Shown here: positions 18,316-28,159 of the stretch, piece after piece | Layout of the letters: each line of letters begins with the position of its first letter | Position numbering within the stretch: the stretch's first letter is position 1 | Origin: Pseudomonadota bacterium | GTDB taxonomy: Bacteria > Pseudomonadota > Gammaproteobacteria > DASZBR01 | NCBI GenBank assembly: GCA_021777765.1 | Contig: JAJYDF010000012.1 | Coordinates: forward strand, 1-64,000 | Direction of reading: 5' to 3' | Length of the DNA: 64,000 nt | Made by a program: the position numbers and the translations under genes | The notes under the pieces: model-generated | The model's database searches: none | Told to the model about the DNA's origin: nothing | What the model saw: only the letters and a program-made list of their open reading frames with translations

Positions 18316-18493
18316 TGTCATCCCCGCACGCTCAGATAAGAATAAAAAATATTGATCTCTCAAGCGGGGATCCATTTCTGAATTTAATTAAAGTGGAAAT
18401 ATTAGATTTTTAATAAATGTTTATTATTAATGTAATAGATTCCCGCTTGAAACAATAGAATGTTCGCTCGTTTATGTACGAGCGGGAATGACA
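18316..18493. repeat. Repeat family 1 element (TGTCATTCCCGC type), ~178 bp
   Basis: TGTCATCCCCGC at the left and GCGGGAATGACA at the right form terminal inverted repeats, with further CCCGCTTG/CAAGCGGGG segments inside. It occupies the 205-bp gap between trpG and trpD. Shorter copies occur near 3301, 21065 and 23268. Confidence 0.75.
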
Positions 18494-18514
18494 AATAAGT
18501 TGTAAGGTAAAATT

Positions 18515-19537
18515 ATGATCTTAAAAAAATGCATAGGAAAATTAATTCGTAAGCAAAATTTATCCGCTGAAGAATGTCATCAAGTTATTAATGAATTAAT
18601 TGCTGAAGATGCTAATGCATTGCAAATCGCTGCTTTTTTAGTGTTATTAAGAGCCAAACCAGAAACATCTGCTGAAATAATTGGAATAGTTAATGCTTTC
18701 CGTGAAAAAATGATTCACGTACCAATTGCTGGAAAAACAATTGATATTGTTGGCACCGGTGGTGATGCAGCAAAAACAATTAATATTTCAACGGGTGCAG
18801 CGATATTAGCAGCAAGTTGTGGTGCTAAAGTCACTAGATTAGGAAATCGAGCAGCGACATCTCAATGTGGAGCCGCTGATGTTTTAGAGCAATTAGGTAT
18901 TTCATTAGAAATGTCTGGTGATCAAATAGCAGAGTGTGTAAATAAAGTAGGTATTGGATTTTTCTTTTATCCAAAATTTAATCCAGTGATGTTGAATTTA
19001 AGAAGTTTACGTCGTCAATTAAATATACCCACAATCCTTAATTTAATTGGTCCATTATTACATCCCGCACATGCAACTCATTATATTTATGGTGTTTATG
19101 AAGAAAAATTAATGGAGCCTTTAGCGGAAATCACTTATTCATTGGGTATTGAAAAAGCACTGATTGTACATGGTAATGGATTAGATGAAATTAGTTGTAT
19201 TGGCCCTACAAAAGCAATAGAGGTTACTGAAAAAGGTATGAAATCATTTGTTATTGATCCAAAACAATTCGGATTTCATGAATGTACTCTAGCAGATATT
19301 CAGGGTGGCGCTCCAGAAATTAATGCGAAATTATTATTAGATGCTTTATCTGGTAAAACAGGCGCAATTGCAGATACTTTAATATTAAATGCAGCAGTGG
19401 CTCTATGGGTATATGGTATGTATACATCCATTGAACAAGCCATACCAATAGTAAAAGAAAATTTAATAAATGGTAGTGCATTTAAATTATTACAACGTTG
19501 GATTGCTTACTCTCAAGATATGCAATCTTCAATGTAG
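18515..19537 (+). CDS. trpD: Anthranilate phosphoribosyltransferase
   Basis: TrpD joins anthranilate and PRPP. The PRPP motif reads GTGGDAAKTINIST, and the anthranilate region reads RLGNRAATSQCGAADVLEQLG. Both differ slightly from the common GTGGDGxNTFNIST and GNRxVSSxSGSADxLE, but the spacing is preserved. HGNGLDEIS and the C-terminal NAAVALWV block are normal. Length 340 fits. It is separate from trpG here, unlike the E. coli trpGD fusion. The ATG follows a GTAAGG ribosome site after a 178-bp inserted repeat, so the operon may depend on read-through. Confidence 0.95.
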   Translation: MILKKCIGKLIRKQNLSAEECHQVINELIAEDANALQIAAFLVLLRAKPETSAEIIGIVNAFREKMIHVPIAGKTIDIVGTGGDAAKTINISTGAAILAASCGAKVTRLGNRAATSQCGAADVLEQLGISLEMSGDQIAECVNKVGIGFFFYPKFNPVMLNLRSLRRQLNIPTILNLIGPLLHPAHATHYIYGVYEEKLMEPLAEITYSLGIEKALIVHGNGLDEISCIGPTKAIEVTEKGMKSFVIDPKQFGFHECTLADIQGGAPEINAKLLLDALSGKTGAIADTLILNAAVALWVYGMYTSIEQAIPIVKENLINGSAFKLLQRWIAYSQDMQSSM

Positions 19538-19552
19538 GAGAGCATTTTTGTT

Positions 19553-20353
19553 ATGACTAACAGATTAGATGAGATTATTAATCATAAACATAATGAAGTT
19601 GAGCAATTAAAAATAATGCTCACGCAAAAGCCACAACATAAAATAAATCAATTAATGCAAGGAAAATTGACAGTTCAATCTACAAAAAATTTTAAACAAG
19701 CATTAATCAAACCGCAGCTTGCTGTAATTGCAGAAATTAAAAGAAAATCTCCCAGCGAAGGTGAGTTTGATAAAATTGTTGATCCCGTCAAATTAGCTAA
19801 CACATATATTGCTGGCGGAGCAGATGCAATTTCAATATTAACTGACCAACGATTTTTTGGTGGACATCTCGATGATTTAATTCAAATTGCACAAGCAGCT
19901 CAAGATAATGCTGTACCTTTGTTACGAAAAGAATTTGTCATTGATGAAGTGCAAATTGCGGAAGCAATCATTTCTGGTGCAAATGCTGTGCTATTGATTG
20001 TTGCGGCATTAGGTAATAAAACTAAAGATTTACTCAATTTGGTAAAACAATATGGTATTGATGCATTGGTAGAAATAAATAATCAAGAAGAATTAGATAT
20101 CGCTATAAATAGTGGTGCAGAAATCATTGGCGTCAATAATCGCAATTTAAAAACATTTATTGTAGATACTAACCGTTCATTTAATTTAATTTCGGCTATA
20201 CCAAAAAATATTATCAAAGTTGCAGCATCTGGCATTTTAGATCCAACAGTTGCACAAAAATATAAAGCAGTGGGTTATGACGCAGTATTAATCGGTGAAG
20301 CTTTAGTAAAATCAAAAAATCCTGCGGATTTTATTAAAGAGTGCAAGCGTTAG
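19553..20353 (+). CDS. trpC: Indole-3-glycerol phosphate synthase
   Basis: This monofunctional 266-residue TIM-barrel enzyme closes the indole ring. Key segments are AEIKRKSPSEGEF (catalytic Lys), SILTDQRFFGGH, LLRKEFVIDE, VEINNQEELDIA, IGVNNRNLKTF and VAASGILDP. Unlike E. coli it is not fused to TrpF, which follows as a separate gene after a hairpin repeat. It starts 15 bp after trpD. Confidence 0.96.
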   Translation: MTNRLDEIINHKHNEVEQLKIMLTQKPQHKINQLMQGKLTVQSTKNFKQALIKPQLAVIAEIKRKSPSEGEFDKIVDPVKLANTYIAGGADAISILTDQRFFGGHLDDLIQIAQAAQDNAVPLLRKEFVIDEVQIAEAIISGANAVLLIVAALGNKTKDLLNLVKQYGIDALVEINNQEELDIAINSGAEIIGVNNRNLKTFIVDTNRSFNLISAIPKNIIKVAASGILDPTVAQKYKAVGYDAVLIGEALVKSKNPADFIKECKR

Positions 20354-20357
20354 CATT

Positions 20358-20406
20358 CCTTCTTCTCCCGCTTGTGGGAGAAGGTGCCGAAGGCGGATGA
20401 GGGTGA
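20358..20406. repeat. Hairpin repeat family 2, copy b (with GAGGGTG tail)
   Basis: CTTCTCCCGCTTGTGGGAGAAG is followed by GTGCCGAAGGCGGATGAGGGTG. It fills the trpC-trpF gap. Its terminal GAGGGTG lies 9 bp before the trpF ATG and is the only good ribosome site there. Confidence 0.85.
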
Positions 20407-20414
20407 ATTAAATC

Positions 20415-21089
20415 ATGGCATCAACACAAATTAAAATCTGCGGAATTCGCGATCCCGAAACAGCATTATTCGCTGCAAAATCCGGTGCTGATTTTGTCGG
20501 AATGGTTTTTCATCCAACATCAGTGAGAAATATCGATATCACTCAAGCTGAAGAAATTGCAGCAGCCGCAAAAGAAGGCGGCGCTAAACCAGTTGCTGTA
20601 TTTGTAAATATCAATGCCGATCAGATATTACGTATATGTCAAATCGCAAGAGTAAATATTGTGCAGTTACATGGAAATATTTCACGACAACAACACCATT
20701 TATTGCCACCCAGTTTTCATCGAATTTATGTACAAATAGTCGATGAACATGGGAATATTCAAAATGACACAGATAATGGTTTAAATTATTTAAATGTCGA
20801 ACGTGATTATTTATTGTTTGATAATGTGCATGCCGGTAGTGGTAAAACATTTAATTGGACAAATTTTGTATATAAAGGCACTATGCCTTGGTTTTTTTCG
20901 GGTGGACTCACTATTGAAAATGTGGCAGATGCAATTGAAAAATTTCACCCCACTGTAGTAGATGTTAGCAGTGGTGTAGAAAAAGCACCCGGAGAAAAAG
21001 ATCAATATTTAATTGATCAATTTATTCAAAAAATAAAAAAAATGCCATTCACGCATTATTGTGCCAGCGGGAATGACATTTCTGAATAG
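20415..21089 (+). CDS. trpF: Phosphoribosylanthranilate isomerase
   Basis: TrpF performs the Amadori rearrangement of PRA. Motifs are [12 protein letters not shown] (catalytic Cys), [31 protein letters not shown] with the catalytic Asp, FFSGGL and [16 protein letters not shown]. At 224 residues it is about 15 longer than usual. The extra C-terminus (…[13 protein letters not shown]) is encoded by a TGTCATTCCCGC-type repeat read backwards, so a repeat insertion seems to have replaced the original stop. Translation probably starts from a ribosome site inside the preceding hairpin repeat. Confidence 0.95.
   Translation: MASTQIKICGIRDPETALFAAKSGADFVGMVFHPTSVRNIDITQAEEIAAAAKEGGAKPVAVFVNINADQILRICQIARVNIVQLHGNISRQQHHLLPPSFHRIYVQIVDEHGNIQNDTDNGLNYLNVERDYLLFDNVHAGSGKTFNWTNFVYKGTMPWFFSGGLTIENVADAIEKFHPTVVDVSSGVEKAPGEKDQYLIDQFIQKIKKMPFTHYCASGNDISE
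21065..21078. repeat. Repeat family 1 half-element inside trpF 3' end
   Basis: CAGCGGGAATGACATT matches the right end of the family 1 element. It lies in frame in trpF and supplies its last residues. Confidence 0.6.
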
Positions 21090-21142
21090 TCACGAAACCA
21101 TGTGCATGGATTAATAGTTTACAATTTATTTGGAATCAATTT

Positions 21143-22333
21143 ATGAGCGTATACTTAAAACCTAAAAAAGGCCGTTATGGTGAATTCGGTGGTGTTTATA
21201 TGCCAGAAATATTAATGGCGCCGACCTCCGAAATGGCAAAAAATTGGAAAGAGACATGGAAAGATCATCAATTTAGAAATCATTTTTATGAAGTTTTAAA
21301 TAATTATGCTGGACGTCCTACCCCTTTAACTGAAGTGCCACGTTTTGCAAAAGCAATTAATGGTCCAAAAATTTATCTCAAACGTGAAGATTTATTACAC
21401 ACTGGCGCACATAAATTAAATAATGCAATTGGACAATGTTTATTTGCAAAAAAATTTGGCAAAACGCGAATTATTGCAGAAACAGGAGCCGGTCAGCACG
21501 GTGTTGCAACGGCAGCAGCGAGTGCTTTTTTAGGATTGCCTTGCGTTGTTTATATGGGAAGTGTCGATATGCATAGACAAGAACCCAATGTAACCCGCAT
21601 GAAATTAATGGGTGCTGAAGTAGTGCCTGTTAAAAGTGGATCAAAAACATTAAAAGATGCAGTAAATGAAGCGTTGCGTGATTGGTCTGAATCATTTGGC
21701 AATACACATTATTGTTTAGGATCTGTTTTAGGTCCACACCCTTATCCAGAAATGGTAGCAACATTTCAAATGATTATTGGTAAAGAAACAAAAGCGCAAT
21801 GTATAAAACAAATTGGCCGTAATCCCGATCGAGTCGTTGCCTGCGTTGGCGGTGGTTCTAATGCAATAGGTATTTTTTCAGCATTTATTGATGATGCTGA
21901 AGTAAATTTAGTAGGTGTTGAAGCAGGTGGACATGGCGTACATATAGGTGAACATGCTGCGCGATTTAGAGAAGCAAAAACCGGTGTTTTACATGGCACT
22001 TTTACTTATTTATTACAAGATGAACAAGGACAAATTGCGCATACATCATCTATTTCGGCAGGATTAGATTATCCTGCAGTTGGTCCACAACACGCGCAAT
22101 TATATAAACAAGGTCGAGCAAAATATATTACTGCCAGTGATGAAGAAGCATTAGTTGCGCTTAAATTATTAGCAAAAACTGAGGGAATTATTTGTGCTTT
22201 GGAATCAGCGCATGCATTAGCTTATATTATTAAAATTGCACCTGAATTAAATAAAGAGGATGTGGTAGTAATTAATTTATCAGGGCGAGGTGATAAAGAT
22301 TTGCCGCAATTAATGGAAAAAAATTTAATATAG
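21143..22333 (+). CDS. trpB: Tryptophan synthase beta chain
   Basis: TrpB condenses indole with serine using PLP. The PLP lysine lies in [13 protein letters not shown], the phosphate loop is [10 protein letters not shown], and [12 protein letters not shown] and GVEAGGHG are present. The order of motifs and 396-residue length match the standard TrpB1 type that partners TrpA, which follows after a 136-bp gap holding a hairpin repeat. Only a weak GGA ribosome site is visible. Confidence 0.97.
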   Translation: MSVYLKPKKGRYGEFGGVYMPEILMAPTSEMAKNWKETWKDHQFRNHFYEVLNNYAGRPTPLTEVPRFAKAINGPKIYLKREDLLHTGAHKLNNAIGQCLFAKKFGKTRIIAETGAGQHGVATAAASAFLGLPCVVYMGSVDMHRQEPNVTRMKLMGAEVVPVKSGSKTLKDAVNEALRDWSESFGNTHYCLGSVLGPHPYPEMVATFQMIIGKETKAQCIKQIGRNPDRVVACVGGGSNAIGIFSAFIDDAEVNLVGVEAGGHGVHIGEHAARFREAKTGVLHGTFTYLLQDEQGQIAHTSSISAGLDYPAVGPQHAQLYKQGRAKYITASDEEALVALKLLAKTEGIICALESAHALAYIIKIAPELNKEDVVVINLSGRGDKDLPQLMEKNLI

Positions 22334-22361
22334 TAAAAATAAAAATATATTTAAATCACAT

Positions 22362-22412
22362 TTTTTTCCTTCTCCCGCTTGCGGGAGTAGGTGCCACAGG
22401 CGGATGAGGGTG
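22362..22412. repeat. Hairpin repeat family 2, copy c (with GAGGGTG tail)
   Basis: CCTTCTCCCGCTTGCGGGAG is followed by TAGGTGCCACAGGCGGATGAGGGTGG, between trpB and trpA. Here trpA has its own TTGAGG site further on. Confidence 0.85.
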
Positions 22413-22469
22413 GTTTAAAATTATTTTGGTGTGAAGGTGGCGTTACTAGATTTTTGAGGTATTCAATTA

Positions 22470-23261
22470 ATGGATAGAATTAAACAAATTTTTAAAAAAG
22501 GCCCCGTTTTTGTTGCGTATTTAACAGCAGGAGATGGTGGCATTGATCATACTTTTGACGCAGCAATGGCATTAATTAATGGTGGCGTCAATATATTAGA
22601 AATTGGTGTTCCTTTTACTGATCCTGTTGCTGATGGCCCTGTAATTCAACGTGCAGCAATGCGTGCTTTGGAAAGTAAAACCACTTTGGATGATATTTTA
22701 TCTTTAGTTAAAAAATTACGTGAACATACAGACATTCCATTAATTTTATTTAGTTATTTAAACCCTATTTTAAAAGCATCTGAAAATGGTTTTTTTGCTA
22801 ATGCAAAAGAAGCCGGCGTGGATGGCATTTTATTAGTAGATTGTCCTTTTGATGAAGCCAAAGAAATTCATCAACACTGTATCAAAAATCATTTAGCACC
22901 GATTTATGTCATCACGCCTACCACGTCATTAGAGCGTTTAAAACATATCGATAAACATGGCAGCGGATTTTTATATTATGCCTGTCGTAAAGGAACAACC
23001 GGTGTACGCAATGAAATGCCAGATGATTTTGTTCAAAAAATGCGAGAAATAAAAGCCAATGTGCATCATCCAGTTGTAGTTGGTTTTGGTATTTCAAATA
23101 AAGAAATGGCAGCAGAAGTTCTACAACACGCTGATGGATTTGTAGTTGGTTCGTTATTTGTAAAAGCATTAGAAGAAAAAGTGAGTTTGGATGAATTAAC
23201 ATTTAAAGCAAAAAATTTATTACCAGATAAAAATTCTCAACAAGAATTACGTATTGAGTGA
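22470..23261 (+). CDS. trpA: Tryptophan synthase alpha chain
   Basis: TrpA cleaves indole-3-glycerol phosphate and channels indole to TrpB. The catalytic Glu is in LEIGVPFTDPVADGP together with the conserved Asp. AYLTAGDGG, GILLVDCPFDEA, TGVRNEMP and VVGFGISNKE are the other expected segments. Length 263 is normal. A TTGAGG ribosome site precedes the ATG. It is followed by a family 1 repeat and then the DAHP synthase gene. Confidence 0.97.
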   Translation: MDRIKQIFKKGPVFVAYLTAGDGGIDHTFDAAMALINGGVNILEIGVPFTDPVADGPVIQRAAMRALESKTTLDDILSLVKKLREHTDIPLILFSYLNPILKASENGFFANAKEAGVDGILLVDCPFDEAKEIHQHCIKNHLAPIYVITPTTSLERLKHIDKHGSGFLYYACRKGTTGVRNEMPDDFVQKMREIKANVHHPVVVGFGISNKEMAAEVLQHADGFVVGSLFVKALEEKVSLDELTFKAKNLLPDKNSQQELRIE

Positions 23262-23267
23262 CAACAA

Positions 23268-23327
23268 TGTCATTCCCGCTTGAGAGTTTGGTATGTCCGC
23301 TATATTTTGTGTCAGCGGAAATGACAC
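23268..23327. repeat. Repeat family 1, short copy
   Basis: TGTCATTCCCGCTTGAGAG at the left and GCGGAAATGACAC at the right form a ~60-bp inverted-repeat element between trpA and the DAHP synthase gene. Confidence 0.75.
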
Positions 23328-23378
23328 GACTGAATAGCTATAGAAATTTTAAATATGAGTAAATTGAGGTAAAACACA

Positions 23379-24398
23379 ATGATTTTAGTCCTAGAACAAA
23401 ACACCACTGAAAAAGACGTTGCAGATTTAATCCGCCGTTTAGAATGGATGAGTTTACAAGGCGTTCCATCACAAGAAGAGGGGCGATATTTTATTGCCAT
23501 TGTCAGTGGTAATGATGAACACACCGATTTAAAACAATTTTTAGCATTACCCCATGTTGAAAAAGTTTTGCCTTTTACGAATAAAGCAAAATTAGCCGGA
23601 AAAGAATTTAAAAAAGCGCGCTCAATCATTCAAATAAAAAATGTTGCAATAGGTGGTGGCACATTAGCGGTAATGGCAGGCCCATGTTCCATTGAATCAG
23701 AAGAACAAATTCATCAAACAGCTGCATTAGTTGCTAAATCAGGCGCCAATATTTTACGCGGTGGTGCATTTAAACCACGTACTTCTCCTTATGATTTTCA
23801 AGGCTTAGGTGAAACAGGTTTAAAATATATGAAAAGCGCCGCTGAAAAAAATAATTTAGTTAGCATATCGGAAGTAATGGATACAACAGAAATTGATTTA
23901 GTCGCAAACTATGTTGATATATTGCAAATCGGCGCACGTAATATGCAAAATTTCAGTTTATTAAAACAAATTGGTAAAACAGGTAAACCGATTATGTTAA
24001 AGCGAGGATTATCGGCAACCTATAATGATTTTTTAATGGCAGCAGAATATATTTTGCAAACCGGAAATCCTAATGTCATTTTATGTGAGCGCGGCATCAG
24101 AACATTTGAAACTTATGCAAGAAATACATTAGATATTGCTGCTGTTCCTATTTTGCATGAATTAAGTCATTTGCCGGTTATTATTGATCCCAGTCACGGT
24201 ACCGGCATTCGTAAAATGGTACCACCTATGGCATACGCAGCTGTTGCTGCAGGCGCTGATGGTATTATGGTTGAAGTTCATCCAGAACCCGAAAAAGCAT
24301 TATCAGATGCTAATCAAACAATCACACCAGAAACATTTGATCAGATGATGAAAACGTTGCGTGTGATCGGTCAAGCGGTAAATATTAAAGTCGGTTAA
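23379..24398 (+). CDS. DAHP synthase, type I-beta, trp-linked
   Basis: This enzyme condenses PEP and erythrose-4-phosphate, the entry step of aromatic synthesis. It is of the I-beta subtype: a ferredoxin-like N-terminal domain of about 80 residues precedes the barrel, as in Thermotoga. Barrel motifs are VMAGPCSIESEEQ, LRGGAFKPRTSPY, LKRGLSATYNDFL, ILCERGIRTFE, IIDPSHGTG and VEVHPEPEKALSD. It follows trpA on the same strand with a GAGGT ribosome site and is probably the Trp-branch isoenzyme. The N-terminal domain could carry allosteric control, but the effector cannot be read from sequence. A second, unrelated-subtype enzyme lies at 32.9 kb. Confidence 0.93.
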   Translation: MILVLEQNTTEKDVADLIRRLEWMSLQGVPSQEEGRYFIAIVSGNDEHTDLKQFLALPHVEKVLPFTNKAKLAGKEFKKARSIIQIKNVAIGGGTLAVMAGPCSIESEEQIHQTAALVAKSGANILRGGAFKPRTSPYDFQGLGETGLKYMKSAAEKNNLVSISEVMDTTEIDLVANYVDILQIGARNMQNFSLLKQIGKTGKPIMLKRGLSATYNDFLMAAEYILQTGNPNVILCERGIRTFETYARNTLDIAAVPILHELSHLPVIIDPSHGTGIRKMVPPMAYAAVAAGADGIMVEVHPEPEKALSDANQTITPETFDQMMKTLRVIGQAVNIKVG

Positions 24399-24551
24399 TT
24401 TCAAGTATCTGAAATGTTATGATTGTTTACTTTATGTATGTATTCAGGAAACATCTTTTATTAAAATATTTGAACCGTTACTTAGATTAGTTAATTAATG
24501 AGAACTTTCATCTTAAGGGTTTATGGATAAATTTTGTAAAATGAATTAAGG

Positions 24552-25013
24552 GTGATAATGGCAATTAATTTAATAAATATATCTTGTTATAACGTAACAA
24601 ATTTTCCTCCGGATTTTTCATTCTTAACAGATATTATTACAACATTAGGGGTTATTATTGCGATTGCAATTCCGCTATCTTTAGGAATTATTATCTCGAA
24701 TGCTGACAAGTATGATGATAAGGAACTAGCTTCGTATTTTATTAGAGAACCTCTATGCGTTAGATTGTTTTTCTCTCTTATAATGAATTTATTGGCTGCT
24801 TTTACACTTAAGTTTATGATGTCCTATGAAGAAAAATATATCATTTCAATATATTCTAATCATTATATTTTATTATGTGTGTATATTTGGTTTGGCATAA
24901 ATATAGCCACGTTTATTTTATTTATTAAATTATTAATGAGATATGTAATAGATACCGAAAATGTTTTTTTGGAGAAGTTGAGAAATGACATTAAAGATAT
25001 TTTCGAAGAATAA
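24552..25013 (+). CDS. Small membrane protein, first gene of a two-gene cassette
   Basis: I do not recognise this 153-residue protein. It has about three to four hydrophobic segments (near 24-50, 75-92, 103-128) and a charged C-terminal tail ending LRNDIKDIFEE. Its last 29 bp overlap the start of the next gene in another frame, so the two products are very likely translationally coupled and work together. A frameshift that split a single membrane-anchored protein cannot be excluded. The ATG (at 24558 or 24552) follows AAGGGTG. Confidence 0.7.
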   Translation: MIMAINLINISCYNVTNFPPDFSFLTDIITTLGVIIAIAIPLSLGIIISNADKYDDKELASYFIREPLCVRLFFSLIMNLLAAFTLKFMMSYEEKYIISIYSNHYILLCVYIWFGINIATFILFIKLLMRYVIDTENVFLEKLRNDIKDIFEE

Positions 25014-27411
25014 AACAATTCACGCTCAGCGCGATAAGCTTTTTTCAGTCATTGAAAAATTAACAAACATTGTTTTAGTAAACTCAAGAAATAATAACAA
25101 TCAATTAGCAAAAAAAATTATAGGTGAATTAAGAAATTTATTTTATCGATTCTTCAGGTTAAGAAAAACCGATTCACATAAATTCAATACATTATTGTTG
25201 TCAGAAGATTTTTATGAAAATTATGCTAAAGTATTTTCACGATCAGCTAAATTAGATCGTGAAGACAGCAAAGATATTGAAACTGTAGAATATAGAAAGT
25301 TAAAAGAACAATCTAATTTAGAGCTTCTCTTTCGGTCAGACCAATCTTTGCAAGGGCTAACACGGTTTTTACAATCATTTGAAAAGATATGGATCAAGGC
25401 TCTTTTCGATAAGAATCAACTAATAAGTAACTATGTATATTATTTGCTTAAAAATATTTTAGAACAGTTAGTTGTTGAGCAAGATAGTGAGATTTACATT
25501 AATCAATTACTTAAATTATTTCGAAATGTTGTATGGGATGTTATAAGAGAAATAAAAGATGATAAAAAAATTGATCCTATCATATGCCTTGCTTCAGTCA
25601 GTTGGTATATTGACATTGTTTTTAATAAGACCGTAGATAGCTTTGATAGAAAATATTTGTATATATTTGATAAATATTTTTTCTCTTTAATGACCACATT
25701 TGTTTCAGAAAATAGAAAAAATCTTTTTAAGAATGTTGTGAAATATAGCATTGATAGGGGGATACATATTGCAGATAATTTCAATGATATCTATGATTAT
25801 GCACATATCATGCTGAGAAAAGATTTTAAAAAGTATGAGAAGATTGATTCTGCTTTTAATATAGAACAGAAATGTGATCACTTAATTGAAATGGCAAAAA
25901 TGTTATATACAGAAAAACAGTTGGCTATTTGGAATCGGTCTTTCGATGATTTAACAACCATAATTAATCAAAATTTAGAACAAAGTGATAAAGAGAGAGC
26001 CCAGATTTATGAGGATGCAATAAAAAAATCTGCTGAAGCTAGATATAAGTCTAATAATTTGAAGGGTATTTATTTTAAAATTGGTGCATTTTGTTTGTTT
26101 AAATCAAGATATAGTTTTATCAGATATTTATGGAACTATAAACAACCAGCAGATTCAGAGACTATTTGGGTTGGAAATGATATTGTATCTGATAATTTAA
26201 CTGATTTAATAAGTTTATATTTTAACTTTGATCCAAATGAGAATGAATTTCTCATTTGGGAAGACCATCATGGCAGCAAAAAATATAAGGAACAATACTT
26301 TTTATTGCTATTAGCTAGACTTCTCCAGCAGATACCTACATCAGAATCGGACAAGCATATTGCTATTGAAAGATTTCACTATCCAGATTTTGATACACAA
26401 AAATCTAGTGAAATCAAGTATTCAATTGATCGTCTTTATCGAGTATTAGATAACCTGATAAAAGATCAATCATTACTATCTAAACTTGAGGTTATTGATA
26501 TTGATGAATTATTTAACACCATAAAATTATTTTTAGTTAGGCTAAGTGAACTGGCTACTAAAAAAATTGATAAAGACCATATAACAAATCAATTAAGTGA
26601 AAAGTCAATTTCTGAATTTATTTCTGACGTTTTAAATGAATTTAAAAAATCTCGTCAATTACAACATATTTTATGTTTCTATAATGCATTCGAGTGTAGT
26701 TCTAGTTTGAATTCAGAAAAGGATATACAACGCTTTGGCATTAGTAAACTGGATGATAGAGCAATTTTTTTTGAAAACTGGCATAAGACTTTTCTTAATT
26801 TTGGTAAAAGTTATGGCCATAGTTTGGGGTTAGGTGAGGATTATCACTTTTTTAATGAAATAGCAAATCTATGTATTACCATTCGATTAAATACAATAAA
26901 TGACATCGTTAACAATTTAAAAGAATTTAATAACTTAATTATAATATCTTCTGGTGTAGTTATTTGGAAATATTTTGAAAAATCAATAAAATTCAAACCT
27001 AAATGGGCGAAAGATATTGTTCCTGTTGATTTGTCTGAATTTGAAGGATTTTTTAACATACATAATATACCTATTCCGGTATTTAGTTTAAATAATACTG
27101 GTTCAGATAATGAAATATTAGTATTAAATTACACTAAATTAGGTAAATTAACTCAATATTCTCCCCTTAATGATACAGAAGATCCTAAATTTAAACATGA
27201 TATGTTATATATAAATATCGAAGATCTTAGTAAGAATTCAGAAGAGATTGATAAACTAATAAATCATCAGCTAGATTGGTTAAAACAAAAAGGCAATGTT
27301 GATCAACAAAAAGAATATCTAAAACAAGTTGTAAGAATATTAATTTATGAAAAAATCGCATTTCAAAAAGCGGATGATTTTATTGGGTATAGATTTAAAT
27401 TGGATTTTTAA
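24985..27411 (+). CDS. Unknown 808-residue helical protein, partner of the membrane protein
   Basis: The protein is large, hydrophilic and apparently all-helical. I see no Walker, nuclease, protease or helicase motif. The start overlaps the preceding gene by 29 bp and is preceded by GGAG at 10 bp. A membrane segment is absent, so anchoring would come from the partner. The pair lies in an island of accessory genes between two metabolic clusters, with an ORF6N protein and an AAA ATPase next to it. A conflict or defence role is a guess from context only. Codon use looks AT-rich, as in neighbours. Confidence 0.75.
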   Translation: MTLKIFSKNKTIHAQRDKLFSVIEKLTNIVLVNSRNNNNQLAKKIIGELRNLFYRFFRLRKTDSHKFNTLLLSEDFYENYAKVFSRSAKLDREDSKDIETVEYRKLKEQSNLELLFRSDQSLQGLTRFLQSFEKIWIKALFDKNQLISNYVYYLLKNILEQLVVEQDSEIYINQLLKLFRNVVWDVIREIKDDKKIDPIICLASVSWYIDIVFNKTVDSFDRKYLYIFDKYFFSLMTTFVSENRKNLFKNVVKYSIDRGIHIADNFNDIYDYAHIMLRKDFKKYEKIDSAFNIEQKCDHLIEMAKMLYTEKQLAIWNRSFDDLTTIINQNLEQSDKERAQIYEDAIKKSAEARYKSNNLKGIYFKIGAFCLFKSRYSFIRYLWNYKQPADSETIWVGNDIVSDNLTDLISLYFNFDPNENEFLIWEDHHGSKKYKEQYFLLLLARLLQQIPTSESDKHIAIERFHYPDFDTQKSSEIKYSIDRLYRVLDNLIKDQSLLSKLEVIDIDELFNTIKLFLVRLSELATKKIDKDHITNQLSEKSISEFISDVLNEFKKSRQLQHILCFYNAFECSSSLNSEKDIQRFGISKLDDRAIFFENWHKTFLNFGKSYGHSLGLGEDYHFFNEIANLCITIRLNTINDIVNNLKEFNNLIIISSGVVIWKYFEKSIKFKPKWAKDIVPVDLSEFEGFFNIHNIPIPVFSLNNTGSDNEILVLNYTKLGKLTQYSPLNDTEDPKFKHDMLYINIEDLSKNSEEIDKLINHQLDWLKQKGNVDQQKEYLKQVVRILIYEKIAFQKADDFIGYRFKLDF

Positions 27412-27544
27412 TATAAATTATACAATGTATCTAATTAGCGTATAGACATAATTCATAGATAATCATTTTGAAAGTAATTTGACATATTCTTAATGTTGGA
27501 ATTTGTAGTATAATGCTTGATAATTTATACAATTTGGAATAAAT

Positions 27545-28084
27545 ATGACCGCTAAAGTACCTGCAACTTTTCATGCCACAACTATTGCTAGTCAAATATT
27601 ATTTATTCGTAATCAAAAAGTTCTAATTGATGTGGATTTGGCTGCATTATATGGTGTCACAACGAAGCGTTTTAATGAGCAGGTTAAACGTAATATAGAT
27701 CGATTTCCTCCTGATTTTATGTTTCAGTTGACGAAAGAAGAAAAAGAGGAGGTGGTCGCAAATTGCGACCACCTTAAAAATCTCAAATTTTCGCGGACTA
27801 ATCCGTATGTATTTACCGAGCATGGTGCTGTAATGGCGGCAAGTATATTGAATTCGCCTCGTGCAGTGGAGGTGAGTGTCTTGGTTGTTCGTACATTCGT
27901 TCAAATGCGACAATTGCTATCGACTCATAAAGAATTACATCAAAGATTGATTGAATTGGAATCTCGAGTAGGCAAGCATGATGAAACCTTGCAAGACTTA
28001 ATCGCTGTAATACGCCAACTTATGGAGCCAGCTACTCCTCAAAAGAAACGACCTATAGGCTTTGCGCCGTGGCCTGAAGATTAA
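27545..28084 (+). CDS. ORF6N domain protein
   Basis: This 179-residue DNA-binding-type protein is related to the phage KilA-N/ORF6N group. The domain spans about 15-105: LFIRNQKVLIDVDLAALYGV, TKRFNEQVKRNIDRFP, FMFQLTKEE and YVFTEHGAVMAASILNSPRA. A coiled-coil-like stretch follows (RQLLSTHKELHQRLIELESRV). Chromosomal copies often sit with mobile or phage-derived DNA; their function is unknown. Its coding sequence includes a perfect palindrome at 27751-27773. It stands alone, with a TATAAT box at 27509-27514. Confidence 0.9.
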   Translation: MTAKVPATFHATTIASQILFIRNQKVLIDVDLAALYGVTTKRFNEQVKRNIDRFPPDFMFQLTKEEKEEVVANCDHLKNLKFSRTNPYVFTEHGAVMAASILNSPRAVEVSVLVVRTFVQMRQLLSTHKELHQRLIELESRVGKHDETLQDLIAVIRQLMEPATPQKKRPIGFAPWPED

Positions 28085-28159
28085 ATTACATAATCTCCTA
28101 TTTTATCGATGTTAATAAACAATGGTTGCACGTTTCAAGATTCTACTTTATTTGCTATA

